From Phycisphaerae bacterium (GTDB taxonomy: Bacteria > Planctomycetota > Phycisphaerae > JAAYCJ01), in assembly GCA_012514125.1 (NCBI GenBank), contig JAAZAW010000057.1, positions 1 through 24,972 of the forward strand: a DNA stretch of 24,972 bases, read 5' to 3'. Below are positions 7,134 through 15,016 of this stretch, piece by piece. A program made the translations under genes and the position numbers. Position 1 is the first letter of the stretch. Each line of letters begins with the position of its first letter. Under the pieces are notes generated by a model that was given only the letters and a program-made list of their open reading frames with translations, had not been told where the DNA came from and ran no database searches.

Positions 7134-7628
7134 ATGGCGAATTATAACAAAGTTATTTTAGTCGGAAACCTGACTCGTGATCCTCAGTTGAGCTATCTTC
7201 CTTCGCAAATGGCGGTGGTCGAATTCGGGATGGCGATTAATCGCACCTGGAAAGGCGCCGACGGTCAGAAGAGGGAAGAGGTTTGCTTTGTGGACGTTCG
7301 GGCGTATGGCAAACCGGCAGAGACGATCAACCATTATATGGCCAAGGGTCAGCAGATTCTGGTCGAGGGGCGACTGAGTTTCCAGCAATGGCAGGCGCAG
7401 GATGGGTCCAAGCGGAGCAAACACATTGTGGTTGTGGAGAACTTCCAGTTCATGGGCGGACCTGCCGCAAATCGCGAAGCAGAACCCGGCGCGACGGCGA
7501 GGCCTCCGATTCGAACTCGCGGGCCTCAACAGGGTCCGGCGGGTGGACAGGAATATCCGGCGGATAATGTCCCTGCACCGGAGGAAGATGTGCCGCAGAT
7601 TGGTCCTGAGGACGATATACCGTTTTAG
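7134..7628 (+). CDS. ssb: Single-stranded DNA-binding protein
   Basis: This 164-residue protein starts with the OB fold of bacterial SSB (MANYNKVILVGNLTRDPQLS, then EEVCFVDVRAYGKPAETINHYMAKGQQILVEGRLSF; about 1-108). It protects single-stranded DNA in replication, repair and recombination. A Gly/Pro-rich linker follows, then the acidic tip EDDIPF, the conserved C-terminal peptide that recruits partner proteins. An AGGA Shine-Dalgarno sits 8 nt before the ATG. It lies between rpsF and rpsR as in most bacteria. The 122-bp gap to rpsF shows no clear signals. Confidence 0.97.
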   Translation: MANYNKVILVGNLTRDPQLSYLPSQMAVVEFGMAINRTWKGADGQKREEVCFVDVRAYGKPAETINHYMAKGQQILVEGRLSFQQWQAQDGSKRSKHIVVVENFQFMGGPAANREAEPGATARPPIRTRGPQQGPAGGQEYPADNVPAPEEDVPQIGPEDDIPF

Positions 7629-7723
7629 TTAAACGTTGAACGGTTCTCGATTTTTGATAGTCGATAAATCAGAAATTTCATTGGAATAAAATTTATATAA
7701 TATGATTCGTTGGAGGAATGATT

Positions 7724-7951
7724 GTGAAAGATAAGAGAAAAAAATTTCGTGAGGTGTTGAAGTGCCGTTTCTGCCGTGACAAAGTTGAGGAGATCGATTA
7801 TAAGGACCTTCAGGTTCTTCAGAAAATGGTGACGAGCCAAGGCAAGCTGTATAGCCGGAAGCGTTCCGGAAATTGTGCCAAACATCAGCGTCAGGCTCAG
7901 CAGGCAGTAAAGCGGGCGCGGTTTATCGCCCTGCTGCCTTATGTGGGCTAA
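7724..7951 (+). CDS. rpsR: 30S ribosomal protein S18, zinc-ligand form (GTG start)
   Basis: This 75-residue protein is S18, the S6 partner in the 30S platform; the family signature DYKDLQVLQKMVTSQGKLYSRKRSG is visible. It carries four candidate zinc ligands, C14 and C17 (CRFC) plus C51 and H54 (CAKH), so it is the 'C+' form of S18. The GGAGG at 7712-7716 is 7 nt from a GTG at 7724 but only 1 nt from an ATG at 7718, so GTG is the more likely start; the ATG would add two residues. A TATAAT-like sequence at 7696-7701 has no good -35 box. Confidence 0.93.
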   Translation: MKDKRKKFREVLKCRFCRDKVEEIDYKDLQVLQKMVTSQGKLYSRKRSGNCAKHQRQAQQAVKRARFIALLPYVG

Positions 7952-8071
7952 AACTTATTTCAGAACTTCCGAGAAAGAACACGCCGCCTTACGGTCGCGT
8001 CTCTTTAAGCGGTTATGAATTCTGATAAGTAGCGAGATTTTTAAACGTTTGAGAAATTACGGAGAGAATTT

Positions 8072-8551
8072 ATGAGTAAGGTGACACGAAATTTATTGCT
8101 TAAAGCCGATGTGCCGGCGTTGGGCAAAATTGGCGATCTGGTGAAGGTGAAAGATGGTTATGCGCGGAACTATTTGATTCCGTTGGGTTTGGCGATTGAA
8201 CCGACTCCGGCGAATCTCAAGAGGGTCGAAGAAGAGAAAAAGATCATCGAAGCCCAACGCGCCCAGGAACTGGCCGAAAAGCGCGCGATGGCGAATCGCC
8301 TTAACGGAATCGAGATTACGATTGTATCCAAGGCGAACGAACAAGGGAATTTATTCGGATCGATTGGTCCGAAGGAAATTTCCGAATCGCTCAAAGCTGA
8401 AGGCTACAATGTTGAGCCTAAATATGTTACAATGGCGGAACACATCAAGCAGATCGGCACGAATGAAGTCGTGTTGACAATCGCACCGGAAGTTACGGCA
8501 ACGATTAAAGTCACGGTAGCACAGATGAACGATGGCTCAGAAAACGCGTAA
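8072..8551 (+). CDS. rplI: 50S ribosomal protein L9
   Basis: This 159-residue protein is L9, which binds 23S rRNA domain V near the L1 stalk. The N-terminal domain shows LLLKADVPALGKIGDLVKVKDGYARNYLIPLGLA (about 8-41). A long charged helix follows at about 48-75, then the C-terminal rRNA-binding domain with GNLFGSIGPKEI. The N-terminus has about six extra residues (MSKVTR) compared with the usual start. A GGAGAG Shine-Dalgarno precedes the ATG. Its 3' end overlaps dnaB by 20 bp, so the two are probably translated together. Confidence 0.96.
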   Translation: MSKVTRNLLLKADVPALGKIGDLVKVKDGYARNYLIPLGLAIEPTPANLKRVEEEKKIIEAQRAQELAEKRAMANRLNGIEITIVSKANEQGNLFGSIGPKEISESLKAEGYNVEPKYVTMAEHIKQIGTNEVVLTIAPEVTATIKVTVAQMNDGSENA

Positions 8552-9986
8552 ATCAACCATGCCGGCGATTTCTCGCCCGGAAATCGCGACGGTTACAGGC
8601 GATCGCAAACCTCCGCACTCGTTGAGTGCGGAGATGAGCGTGCTTGGGGCGATGCTTTTAAGCAAAGAAGCCATCGGGCAAGTGATTCCCATCCTGAAAG
8701 AGGAATGTTTTTTTCAACCCGCCCATCGTCTGGTTTACCAGGCATTGCTGAACCTGTATGCGAAAGGCGACCCGCCTGATCCGATTTTGCTGCGGCATGA
8801 GCTTGCCCGGATGGGAGTTTTGGAAGAAATCGGGGGTTCACAGACTCTGGCGAAGCTGATGGTGGCCGTGCCGTCGGCGACGAACGTTGAGTATTACGCC
8901 AAGATGGTTCGCGGTCAGCACATGCTGCGAAAACTCATCGCCGCATGCAACGAGACGCTGGAAGATTCTTTTACCGAAGCGTACAGTTCGGAGGAAATCC
9001 TGGACCGGGCGGAAAAGCGTGTTTTTGAGATTACGGAAGAACGGCTTACGTCTGGGCCTGAAAATCTGCACAGTTTTCTGGATGCGGAATTTCAAAAGCT
9101 CGATGAACGCGATGGGAATTATCTCACCGGTCTTCCGACGGGGTTTACCGAGATGGATGATATGCTCAGCGGTATGCAAAACGGTGAGTTGATCATTGTT
9201 GCGGCGAGACCTTCGATGGGTAAGACGGCATTCGGGCTTAATTTGTGTGATTACATTTCGGTGGTGGAAAAGAAGCCTGTGGTGTTCTTTTCGCTGGAAA
9301 TGTCGAAACAGCAGGTGGCCCAGCGTATGCTCTGCTGCAGAGCGATGGTGGATTCGCATCGCTTTCGAAGGGGGATGCTCAATGACCAGGAAATCGCGAG
9401 TTTGCATAGCGCATGCGACGTATTACGGGATGCGAAGCTTTTTGTGGACGATACGGCGGGGATGAGTATTCTGGAGATGCGTGCCAAATCGCGATTGCTG
9501 ATGGTTCGCGAAAAAATCAGTGCGATTTTTGTGGATTATCTGCAATTGCTGTCGTATCCGGGTTCGGAATCGCGTCAGCAGGAAGTTTCCAATATTTCAC
9601 GGGGGTTAAAGGCGTTGGCGAGAGAACTGAATGTTCCGGTAATCTCGCTGGCCCAGTTGAATCGCAGCGTGGAAGGCAGAGAAAGCCATAAGCCCAGGAT
9701 GAGCGATCTGCGTGAGAGCGGCAGTATCGAGCAGGAAGCGGATGTGATTATTCTGCTTCACCGGGAAGATTATTATACCTCGACCGGCAACAATGACGGT
9801 GAGGATGGAAATAACGACCAGATGGGAATCGCGGAGATTATTGTCGCCAAGCAGCGGAATGGCCCTGTAGGAACGTTTCATCTTCAGTTTTCCAAGAAAT
9901 ATACGCGGTTTAATAATCTTGCGAATATCCGTATGGATTCCAACGATGCGTTCATTCCGCCTTCAGCGGGCGATGCGCCGTTTTAA
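8532..9986 (+). CDS. dnaB: Replicative DNA helicase DnaB
   Basis: This 484-residue hexameric helicase unwinds DNA at the replication fork. The N-terminal primase-interacting domain covers about 28-130. The RecA-like C-terminal domain shows Walker A RPSMGKT (226-232), SLEMSKQQ (about 254-261), Walker B AIFVDYLQLL (331-340) with D335, SLAQLNRSVE, and LRESGSIEQEADVI. No intein interrupts the usual insertion points. The chosen ATG at 8532 overlaps rplI by 20 bp; an alternative ATG at 8559 would drop nine non-conserved residues. It is the last gene of the long plus-strand run and meets the minus-strand genes tail to tail. Confidence 0.97.
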   Translation: MAQKTRKSTMPAISRPEIATVTGDRKPPHSLSAEMSVLGAMLLSKEAIGQVIPILKEECFFQPAHRLVYQALLNLYAKGDPPDPILLRHELARMGVLEEIGGSQTLAKLMVAVPSATNVEYYAKMVRGQHMLRKLIAACNETLEDSFTEAYSSEEILDRAEKRVFEITEERLTSGPENLHSFLDAEFQKLDERDGNYLTGLPTGFTEMDDMLSGMQNGELIIVAARPSMGKTAFGLNLCDYISVVEKKPVVFFSLEMSKQQVAQRMLCCRAMVDSHRFRRGMLNDQEIASLHSACDVLRDAKLFVDDTAGMSILEMRAKSRLLMVREKISAIFVDYLQLLSYPGSESRQQEVSNISRGLKALARELNVPVISLAQLNRSVEGRESHKPRMSDLRESGSIEQEADVIILLHREDYYTSTGNNDGEDGNNDQMGIAEIIVAKQRNGPVGTFHLQFSKKYTRFNNLANIRMDSNDAFIPPSAGDAPF

Positions 9987-10171
9987 GGAAAAGTCCAAGA
10001 ACGCTGATATATTATTATCACATCCCTGCGGATGAGGAGAAACCTCAACTTGGGGCTTGTCTGATAAGTATCATTGATCGTCCGAACCGAAAATCGGTCG
10101 AAAAAAACGAAAAATCGATCGACAATCTTCCTTTGTTGGACGTGAATCCAGAATGTATGGTCAAAAGCGGA
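9987..10171. other. Convergent gap between dnaB and DUF486 gene
   Basis: The 185-bp gap holds two short hairpins (CATCC-CTGC-GGATG near 10021-10034 and GAGG-AGAAA-CCTC just after), but neither has a T-tract on either strand. I see no clear intrinsic terminator for dnaB. Confidence 0.4.
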
Positions 10172-10501
10172 TTACCATTTTTTGAACACAAAAAATGCGG
10201 CGGCGATAATCAATCCAAATCCAACCAGGTAATTCCACCGGATTCCTTCTTTCAGATACAGCACCGAAAAAACGCAAAACACTATCAGTGTGATGACTTC
10301 CTGAATCGTTTTAAGTTGAGCGGCGGAAAACTCATAATGCCCCCATCGATTGGCAGGAACCTGAAAACAATATTCAACAAAAGCGATCATCCAACTGATC
10401 AAAACCACCTTCCATAAGGCTGATTCTTTGAATTTCAAATGGCCATACCAGGCAAAAGTCATGAATATGTTCGAAATTACCAAAAACACAATCGTTTTCA
10501 T
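10172..10501 (-). CDS. DUF486 / DMT_6 family small membrane protein
   Basis: This 109-residue protein has four hydrophobic segments at about 3-20, 30-46, 65-82 and 90-106. It matches the DUF486 family, a small branch of the drug/metabolite transporter superfamily. The conserved AWYGHLKF and EYCFQVPANRWGH...FSAAQLKTIQEVITL stretches are visible. The family's transport substrate is unknown. It lies alone on the minus strand between dnaB and the hybrid kinase. A possible promoter lies upstream: TTGTTT at 10540-10545, 16 bp spacer, and TATATT at 10518-10523, all on the minus strand. Confidence 0.85.
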   Translation of the reverse strand: MKTIVFLVISNIFMTFAWYGHLKFKESALWKVVLISWMIAFVEYCFQVPANRWGHYEFSAAQLKTIQEVITLIVFCVFSVLYLKEGIRWNYLVGFGLIIAAAFFVFKKW

Positions 10502-10517
10502 CGAATGATCTACCTTT

Positions 10518-10545
10518 AATATATCTTGTTGTTTGTTAAAAACAA
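10518..10545 (-). promoter_or_regulatory. Possible sigma-70 promoter of the DUF486 gene
   Basis: On the minus strand TTGTTT (10540-10545) and TATATT (10518-10523) are 16 bp apart. The spacer overlaps an inverted repeat, GTTTGTT-AAA-AACAAAC. The -10 box lies 17 bp before the ATG, so the leader would be very short. Confidence 0.35.
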
Positions 10546-10702
10546 ACGTTTCTCAGGGTTCGGATTCCGGCAATTTTGAAAGCGGCTTTAACAGAGTAAC
10601 GCTCTGCTTAGAAAATGCAAAATCGACTTCCACAAAAATATCGCAGCGCGATAGTATACATTGAGATTATATCCTTGTGAAGACGCGGAGAAATTTTTAC
10701 AT

Positions 10703-10732
10703 ATACAGGCCCCCCCCTGTATCCGAATACAG
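10703..10732. other. Overlapping alternative hairpins with a C8 tract
   Basis: ATACAGG (10703-10709) can pair with CCTGTAT (10716-10722) across a loop of six C. CTGTAT (10717-10722) can instead pair with ATACAG (10727-10732) across CCGA. The two stems share one arm and exclude each other. They lie 11-40 bp after the stop codon of the hybrid kinase on the minus strand. No T-tract follows, so this is not a standard terminator. Confidence 0.5.
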
Positions 10733-10743
10733 ATCGCGGACGA

Positions 10744-13700
10744 CTACTTATTCCCCACCTCGACCTCCTGCGTCAATCGTTCGATGGCTTTGAACAGCAT
10801 CTCCTGGTTGATCGGCTTGGAGATATAATCATCCATCCCCGCTTCCAGTGTCTCTTCGCGATCCCCTTTCATCGCATGAGCGGTCATGGCAATAATCGGT
10901 ATATGTTCACCGGTTATTTTTTCTCGCTGCCTGATAATATTTGTCGCCTCGTACCCCCCCATCACCGGCATCTGGACATCCATAAAAATCAAATCGTATT
11001 TTTCTTTTTCAAGCCGCTCGATGGCTTCCTGGCCATGATTGACCACATCAACATGATATCCCCGCCGCTGGAGAATATGCAAAGCGAGCTTCTGGTTGAT
11101 CGGATTATCCTCCACCAGAAGAATTCGCAAATTTTTATAGCTTTCCTGAATCAAATGACGTGTCACCAATCGTGACTGCTCTTTCGGCAGCTGGTCCATT
11201 CCCAATGACATTCGAATCGCCGACAACAGCTCCGAGGGTTTGATGGGTTTGGTCAAATACGCCGTTATTCCCAATTCTTCACATCGTGCCCCATCGCCCC
11301 GCCGTCCCGCCGACGAGAGCATCATCACCGTCACCTTCGCGATATTCTGCTCGGTCTTGATTTCCCGAGCCACCATGAATCCATCCATCTCCGGCATATG
11401 GGCATCGAGCAAAACCAGCGAGAATGGACTTCCCTGGGCTTTGTGCCGCCGGAGAATATCCAGCGCATCAGCACCGTTGTTGACCTGTGTGGGGACCATA
11501 CCCCATTTTTTCACCAATTCAAAAAGTATCTGACAATTGGTCTGATTATCGTCAACGATCAAAACCGCCATATTTTTCAACTCGTCCTGCGACATTTCGA
11601 TCGCTGCAACCGGAGCATTTTTCTGCAATCCCAGATGAATGATAAAATGAAATTCGCTGCCTTTGCCCGGCTCGCTTGTTACCCAGATTTGCCCGCCCAT
11701 CAATTCAACCAATTGCGAGGAAATCGCCAGCCCCAATCCCGTGCCGTCATATTTTCTCGTCGTCGAACCGTCGATCTGAGTGAACGCTTCAAAAATCATC
11801 TTCTGTTTATCTTCCGCAATCCCGATACCGGTATCGGCTACGACGACATGCAGACAAACATCCTCCTGCCCCGCCGATTCCATAGACACGCGAACCACCA
11901 CTTCACCCTTTTCGGTGAATTTAATGGCATTGCCTGCGAGATTCGTAATAATCTGCCGTAACCGGCCCGGATCGCCGATCAATGCGTCCGGCACATTCTG
12001 CTGTACATGGCAGGCTATTTCCAACCCCTTGGCCTCCGCTCGCAATGCCAAAGCACTGATGATCTCCCCCAGACAATCCCGCAAATTAAAATTGATCGGA
12101 ACAATATCCATCTTCCCCGCTTCAATCTTGGAGAAATCCAATATTTCATTCAAAATATTCAACAGGGAATCCGCAGACAACTTCACCATTTCCAGATATT
12201 CCCGCTGATCGGGCATAAGCTCCGTATCCAACGCCAGCTCCGTCATCCCGATAATCCCGTTCATCGGGGTACGAATCTCGTGTGACATATTCGCCAGGAA
12301 AATTCCCTTGGCCATATTCGCCGCTTCCGCAGCTTCACGTGCCCCCACCAATTCCGTCACATCCACAAACGATTCGATTCCACCAATCACGTTTCCTTCT
12401 TCATCATGAACCAAATCCGCGCTTTTGAGAATCTGTAATCGTTTGCCGTCTTTGGTGGATATCGAACAGTGCTTTTTCAGAATTCGTGTTTTCCGGTCAG
12501 GATCAAAAAGCCCGCATTGCTTCTGACATGGATCGCCCTTGAAAATCGAACAATGCTTGCCCAGTACCTCGTGTTGCGTAAAACCGGTCGCTTCGGTGAA
12601 AGCTTCATTGATGCTGGTGATATGTCCCTGAGTGTCCACCGTAAAAATCGCTGTCGCGGCAGTGGAAAGCAACTTTTCCTGGAACAGATTCGCCTTTCGC
12701 AGCGCCTCTTCCCGCTGAGCCAGATCTTTATTTATTCGCTCCGCCTCTTTCCTCGCCTCACTCAATTTCAAATTCTCAAGATACGCCGTTTCCTCCGCCT
12801 TTTTCCGATCGGTAACGTCACGACAGGTAACCACCACGCCTTGAATCGCCGGATTGTCCATTTGATTCCTGCTGTTGATCTCAAGCCAGACCCATCGCCC
12901 TTCCGCATGACAACACCGATAAACCTGGAGCACTCTGCAATCATCACGCAAAATATTCCTGAACGCCGACCTGGCACGATCCGTATCTTCCGGATGAATA
13001 AAGGAAAAGGCATCCTTTCCAACAAAATAATCAGGACAATAGCCAAGAACCTTTTCTATCGATTGACTCGCATATTCAATCGTCCCATCCGATCCGATCA
13101 CCAGAAATACATCGCTGGAATTCTGCACAATCGAATGAAAACGTTCCTGTTGAGTTGCATTTTCCTGTCTCGACGCATCCAGGGTGTCGAGCATTCCGTT
13201 AATCCGCCTCGCCAGATCGGACACTTCGTCCGTATCAACAATGGGCAATCGACTCATCCCGTCCCCACAGCCGATCTTATACACAGCTTCCCGAAGTCTG
13301 AAAATTCTCGACAGGATTGTTTTTTCCAGCAGGAAAAGGGTCATTCCGCCAAAGATCACTCCCGCCCCAATCAAAAAACACAAATACGACAACAACGTCA
13401 TTCGTCCATATTGGGTAATATCACGCGGAACGTCAACCCGCACAATAAGCCCCGACCCGCCTGATATCGCTTTCATCGGGAAATAACCCGAAATCATTGT
13501 CGCATCGAAAGGATGAATGAAAAATGTCTGATGCTCCGAAAAAGATTTTTCAGCCTGTACAAAATCAGGCGGCAGCGATTCGTCATCGACGGAATAAACC
13601 GTCATTTTAAGATTGACCAGACCCGCCAGATGTTTTAATTCTTCGACATCGAAAAATTTCGCAAAAATAAAGCACCCCCGCGCCGGCCCATCACCATTAC

Positions 13701-14214
13701 TTTTTAATATCGGATGAGTCGCTAAAAATAGCGGTCCCTCCGAAAGTTCCAACATTCCCGAAACGGACTTTCCATCGAGCGTATCTTGAATCGTGAAACT
13801 ATCCACGGTTAATCGATTCAAAAGACTTTGAGGAACAGGAATCTCGGTTTGTGATTGCGGTTCCACTCCAAAGGAATAAATATTTTCCCCTTTTTCATTA
13901 AAAATCAGGATAAAGTTCATTTTCAAATTGGAAAGGGTCTCGGGAACAAAATTCGCATCGATATATTTTTGATCCCGTTCTTTCACGTAAATATATGTAT
14001 CATCCCAACGGGCATAATCGCCCGCCAGTGTCTGCATGGTTGAAATTCGCTCAGCGATAATATTTTTCGTGCGGTCCACATGACGATAAACCAGTTCATT
14101 CTCGATCCGCCGAAATCCGTCTGATAAAATCGTGTCGGAAATTAAATACAAAATCCCTATTAATCCAAATAAAGTCATTCCTATAAGGCTTATACTCTTT
14201 TTTCTCAGTGACAT
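10744..14214 (-). CDS. CHASE4-HAMP-PAS-PAS hybrid histidine kinase with two receivers
   Basis: This 1156-residue membrane sensor is probably an orphan hybrid kinase. In order it has a TM at about 10-28, an extracytoplasmic CHASE4-type domain (about 50-265, with GDYARWDDTYIYV at 66-78), a TM at about 273-296, HAMP (300-350) and PAS1 (358-472). PAS2 follows at 512-622, then HisKA with H645 in ANMSHEIRTPMNG, and a HATPase with an N-box near 757-765, ADTGIGIA at 793-800 and GTGLGLA at 824-830. Receiver 1 has phospho-acceptor D937 (LLDAHMPEMDG) and receiver 2 has D1079 (FMDVQMPVMGG). No HPt domain is present, so onward transfer would need a separate protein. The layout is BarA-like, but the signal and the output are unknown. 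An AAGGT Shine-Dalgarno precedes the ATG. Confidence 0.94.
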   Translation of the reverse strand: MSLRKKSISLIGMTLFGLIGILYLISDTILSDGFRRIENELVYRHVDRTKNIIAERISTMQTLAGDYARWDDTYIYVKERDQKYIDANFVPETLSNLKMNFILIFNEKGENIYSFGVEPQSQTEIPVPQSLLNRLTVDSFTIQDTLDGKSVSGMLELSEGPLFLATHPILKSNGDGPARGCFIFAKFFDVEELKHLAGLVNLKMTVYSVDDESLPPDFVQAEKSFSEHQTFFIHPFDATMISGYFPMKAISGGSGLIVRVDVPRDITQYGRMTLLSYLCFLIGAGVIFGGMTLFLLEKTILSRIFRLREAVYKIGCGDGMSRLPIVDTDEVSDLARRINGMLDTLDASRQENATQQERFHSIVQNSSDVFLVIGSDGTIEYASQSIEKVLGYCPDYFVGKDAFSFIHPEDTDRARSAFRNILRDDCRVLQVYRCCHAEGRWVWLEINSRNQMDNPAIQGVVVTCRDVTDRKKAEETAYLENLKLSEARKEAERINKDLAQREEALRKANLFQEKLLSTAATAIFTVDTQGHITSINEAFTEATGFTQHEVLGKHCSIFKGDPCQKQCGLFDPDRKTRILKKHCSISTKDGKRLQILKSADLVHDEEGNVIGGIESFVDVTELVGAREAAEAANMAKGIFLANMSHEIRTPMNGIIGMTELALDTELMPDQREYLEMVKLSADSLLNILNEILDFSKIEAGKMDIVPINFNLRDCLGEIISALALRAEAKGLEIACHVQQNVPDALIGDPGRLRQIITNLAGNAIKFTEKGEVVVRVSMESAGQEDVCLHVVVADTGIGIAEDKQKMIFEAFTQIDGSTTRKYDGTGLGLAISSQLVELMGGQIWVTSEPGKGSEFHFIIHLGLQKNAPVAAIEMSQDELKNMAVLIVDDNQTNCQILFELVKKWGMVPTQVNNGADALDILRRHKAQGSPFSLVLLDAHMPEMDGFMVAREIKTEQNIAKVTVMMLSSAGRRGDGARCEELGITAYLTKPIKPSELLSAIRMSLGMDQLPKEQSRLVTRHLIQESYKNLRILLVEDNPINQKLALHILQRRGYHVDVVNHGQEAIERLEKEKYDLIFMDVQMPVMGGYEATNIIRQREKITGEHIPIIAMTAHAMKGDREETLEAGMDDYISKPINQEMLFKAIERLTQEVEVGNK

Positions 14215-14493
14215 TTTTTTACCTTATTTCTAAAAGTAAATTTTAAGCCAAATCGATTAACTGCTTTTCCAGTATTTATAGTCTATTTTCAAGATGATGA
14301 TCTCGGTTTCATTAATAAATTTCCGATTCACTCAACTTCATTGAATATATCGACTTTCTTTAGTATTACCTTTATATAATAACACCGAATATTAATTATT
14401 TTTATACACAATTCTCATCATTCCCAAACCCATCAATCAAGTAGATCACGAAAAGCATTAAGCCGCCTTCCCAACACACTGCGTCCGGCGCAT

Positions 14494-14532
14494 AAAAAAA
14501 GCCGATTGTCGCTAACCCATCGACAATCGGCT
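14494..14532 (-). terminator. Perfect intrinsic terminator of the sigma-54 transcription unit
   Basis: On the minus strand AGCCGATTGTCG (14521-14532) pairs perfectly with CGACAATCGGCT (14500-14511) over a 9-nt loop, giving a 12-bp stem. A T-tract follows at once (complement of the A-run at 14494-14500). The nearest minus-strand coding gene, at 15063-15968, ends 530 bp upstream, so the terminator most likely serves a separate short transcript. Confidence 0.92.
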
Positions 14533-14613
14533 CAGTGATTCTGCCGGTCAATGAACTCATCATCTTTCCAGGTGCATTGCATCAGTTCAGGCCCATGAAA
14601 CTGATACTCGCGG

Positions 14614-14784
14614 CTATCTATCGGAACTACACCGTTCCATTTTATACCGCTTTAACACTCGGATTGATGCCGATTCCATAAACCGACATGTTTCGTCGAG
14701 TTCAGGCGTTGCCCGGACTTTTAACAAATCCAAACCGTGTTGAACACATCCCCAAGTCACTTCATGACCCGCCAAGGTCATCAT
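14614..14784 (-). CDS. Possible 56-residue small protein inside the sigma-54 unit
   Basis: An ATG-ATG start follows a GAGG sequence and opens a 56-codon frame (MMTLAGHEVTWGCVQHGLDL to RCSSDR). It resembles no protein I know. A 14-codon frame (14787-14831, starting MKRVKMLFF) ends at a TGA just before this start, and the two frames are joined by a -1 shift at a run of six T (14805-14810). The same sequence forms the long-range stem described for the candidate RNA, so coding and structure cannot be separated from one sequence. The Shine-Dalgarno spacing is poor (0 or 3 nt). I consider coding less likely than not. Confidence 0.25.
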   Translation of the reverse strand: MMTLAGHEVTWGCVQHGLDLLKVRATPELDETCRFMESASIRVLKRYKMERCSSDR

Positions 14785-14918
14785 CCTCAGTACGCCTGAA
14801 CTCCAAAAAACAACATCTTAACCCGTTTCATATGTAATTTCCTGTCGTTCAACACTTTATCTTTCAGAAATGCCGCCTGCTTCCGCAAACAGACGATCAA
14901 TTCTATAGGGCAAATATA

Positions 14919-14934
14919 TGCAATTACTGTACCA
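14919..14934 (-). promoter_or_regulatory. Sigma-54 (RpoN) promoter
   Basis: On the minus strand TGGTACAGTAATTGCA matches the -24/-12 consensus TGGCACG-N4-TTGCW at all but two positions. It has the invariant GG (14932-14933) and GC (14920-14921) exactly 10 nt apart. Transcription would start near 14908 and run toward the terminator at 14494-14532. An NtrC-family activator gene lies 1.5 kb away. Confidence 0.7.
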
Positions 14935-14979
14935 AACGTTTTTTAGGTCGGAAAAGACTTCCTGGGAGTAAAAAACGTT
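14935..14979. promoter_or_regulatory. 11-bp perfect inverted repeat just upstream of the sigma-54 promoter
   Basis: AACGTTTTTTA (14935-14945) and TAAAAAACGTT (14969-14979) are perfect inverted copies with a 23-bp spacer. They abut the -24 element. The A/T tracts could bend DNA or bind a regulator between enhancer and promoter. Confidence 0.5.
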
Positions 14980-15016
14980 ATTTTTGGGTTCTGAAAGGAT
15001 CGGCATACCGAAAAAG

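Larger units (their letters stand above)
14494..14908 (-). ncRNA. Candidate sigma-54-dependent structured RNA, about 415 nt
   Basis: The unit is bounded by a sigma-54 promoter (14919-14934, predicted start near 14908) and a perfect terminator (14494-14532). A 12-bp perfect long-range stem, GAGTTCAGGCGT (14792-14803) with ACGCCTGAACTC (14698-14709), encloses an 82-nt domain. That domain can form inner hairpins such as ATGACC/GGTCAT. The 3' half offers more hairpins: TCGG/CCGA, GGAAC/GTTCC (14634-14638 with 14623-14627) and ATCAGTT/AACTGAT (14599-14605 with 14581-14587). It resembles no RNA family I know (not tmRNA, RNase P, SRP or 6S by landmarks). A 56-residue frame inside it means a small protein is the main alternative. 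Confidence 0.5.

Noticed and set aside
12469..13464. 331-codon plus-strand frame opposite the hybrid kinase
   Set aside because: It lies wholly inside the kinase PAS and HAMP coding region on the other strand, has no Shine-Dalgarno, and its translation shows no domain.
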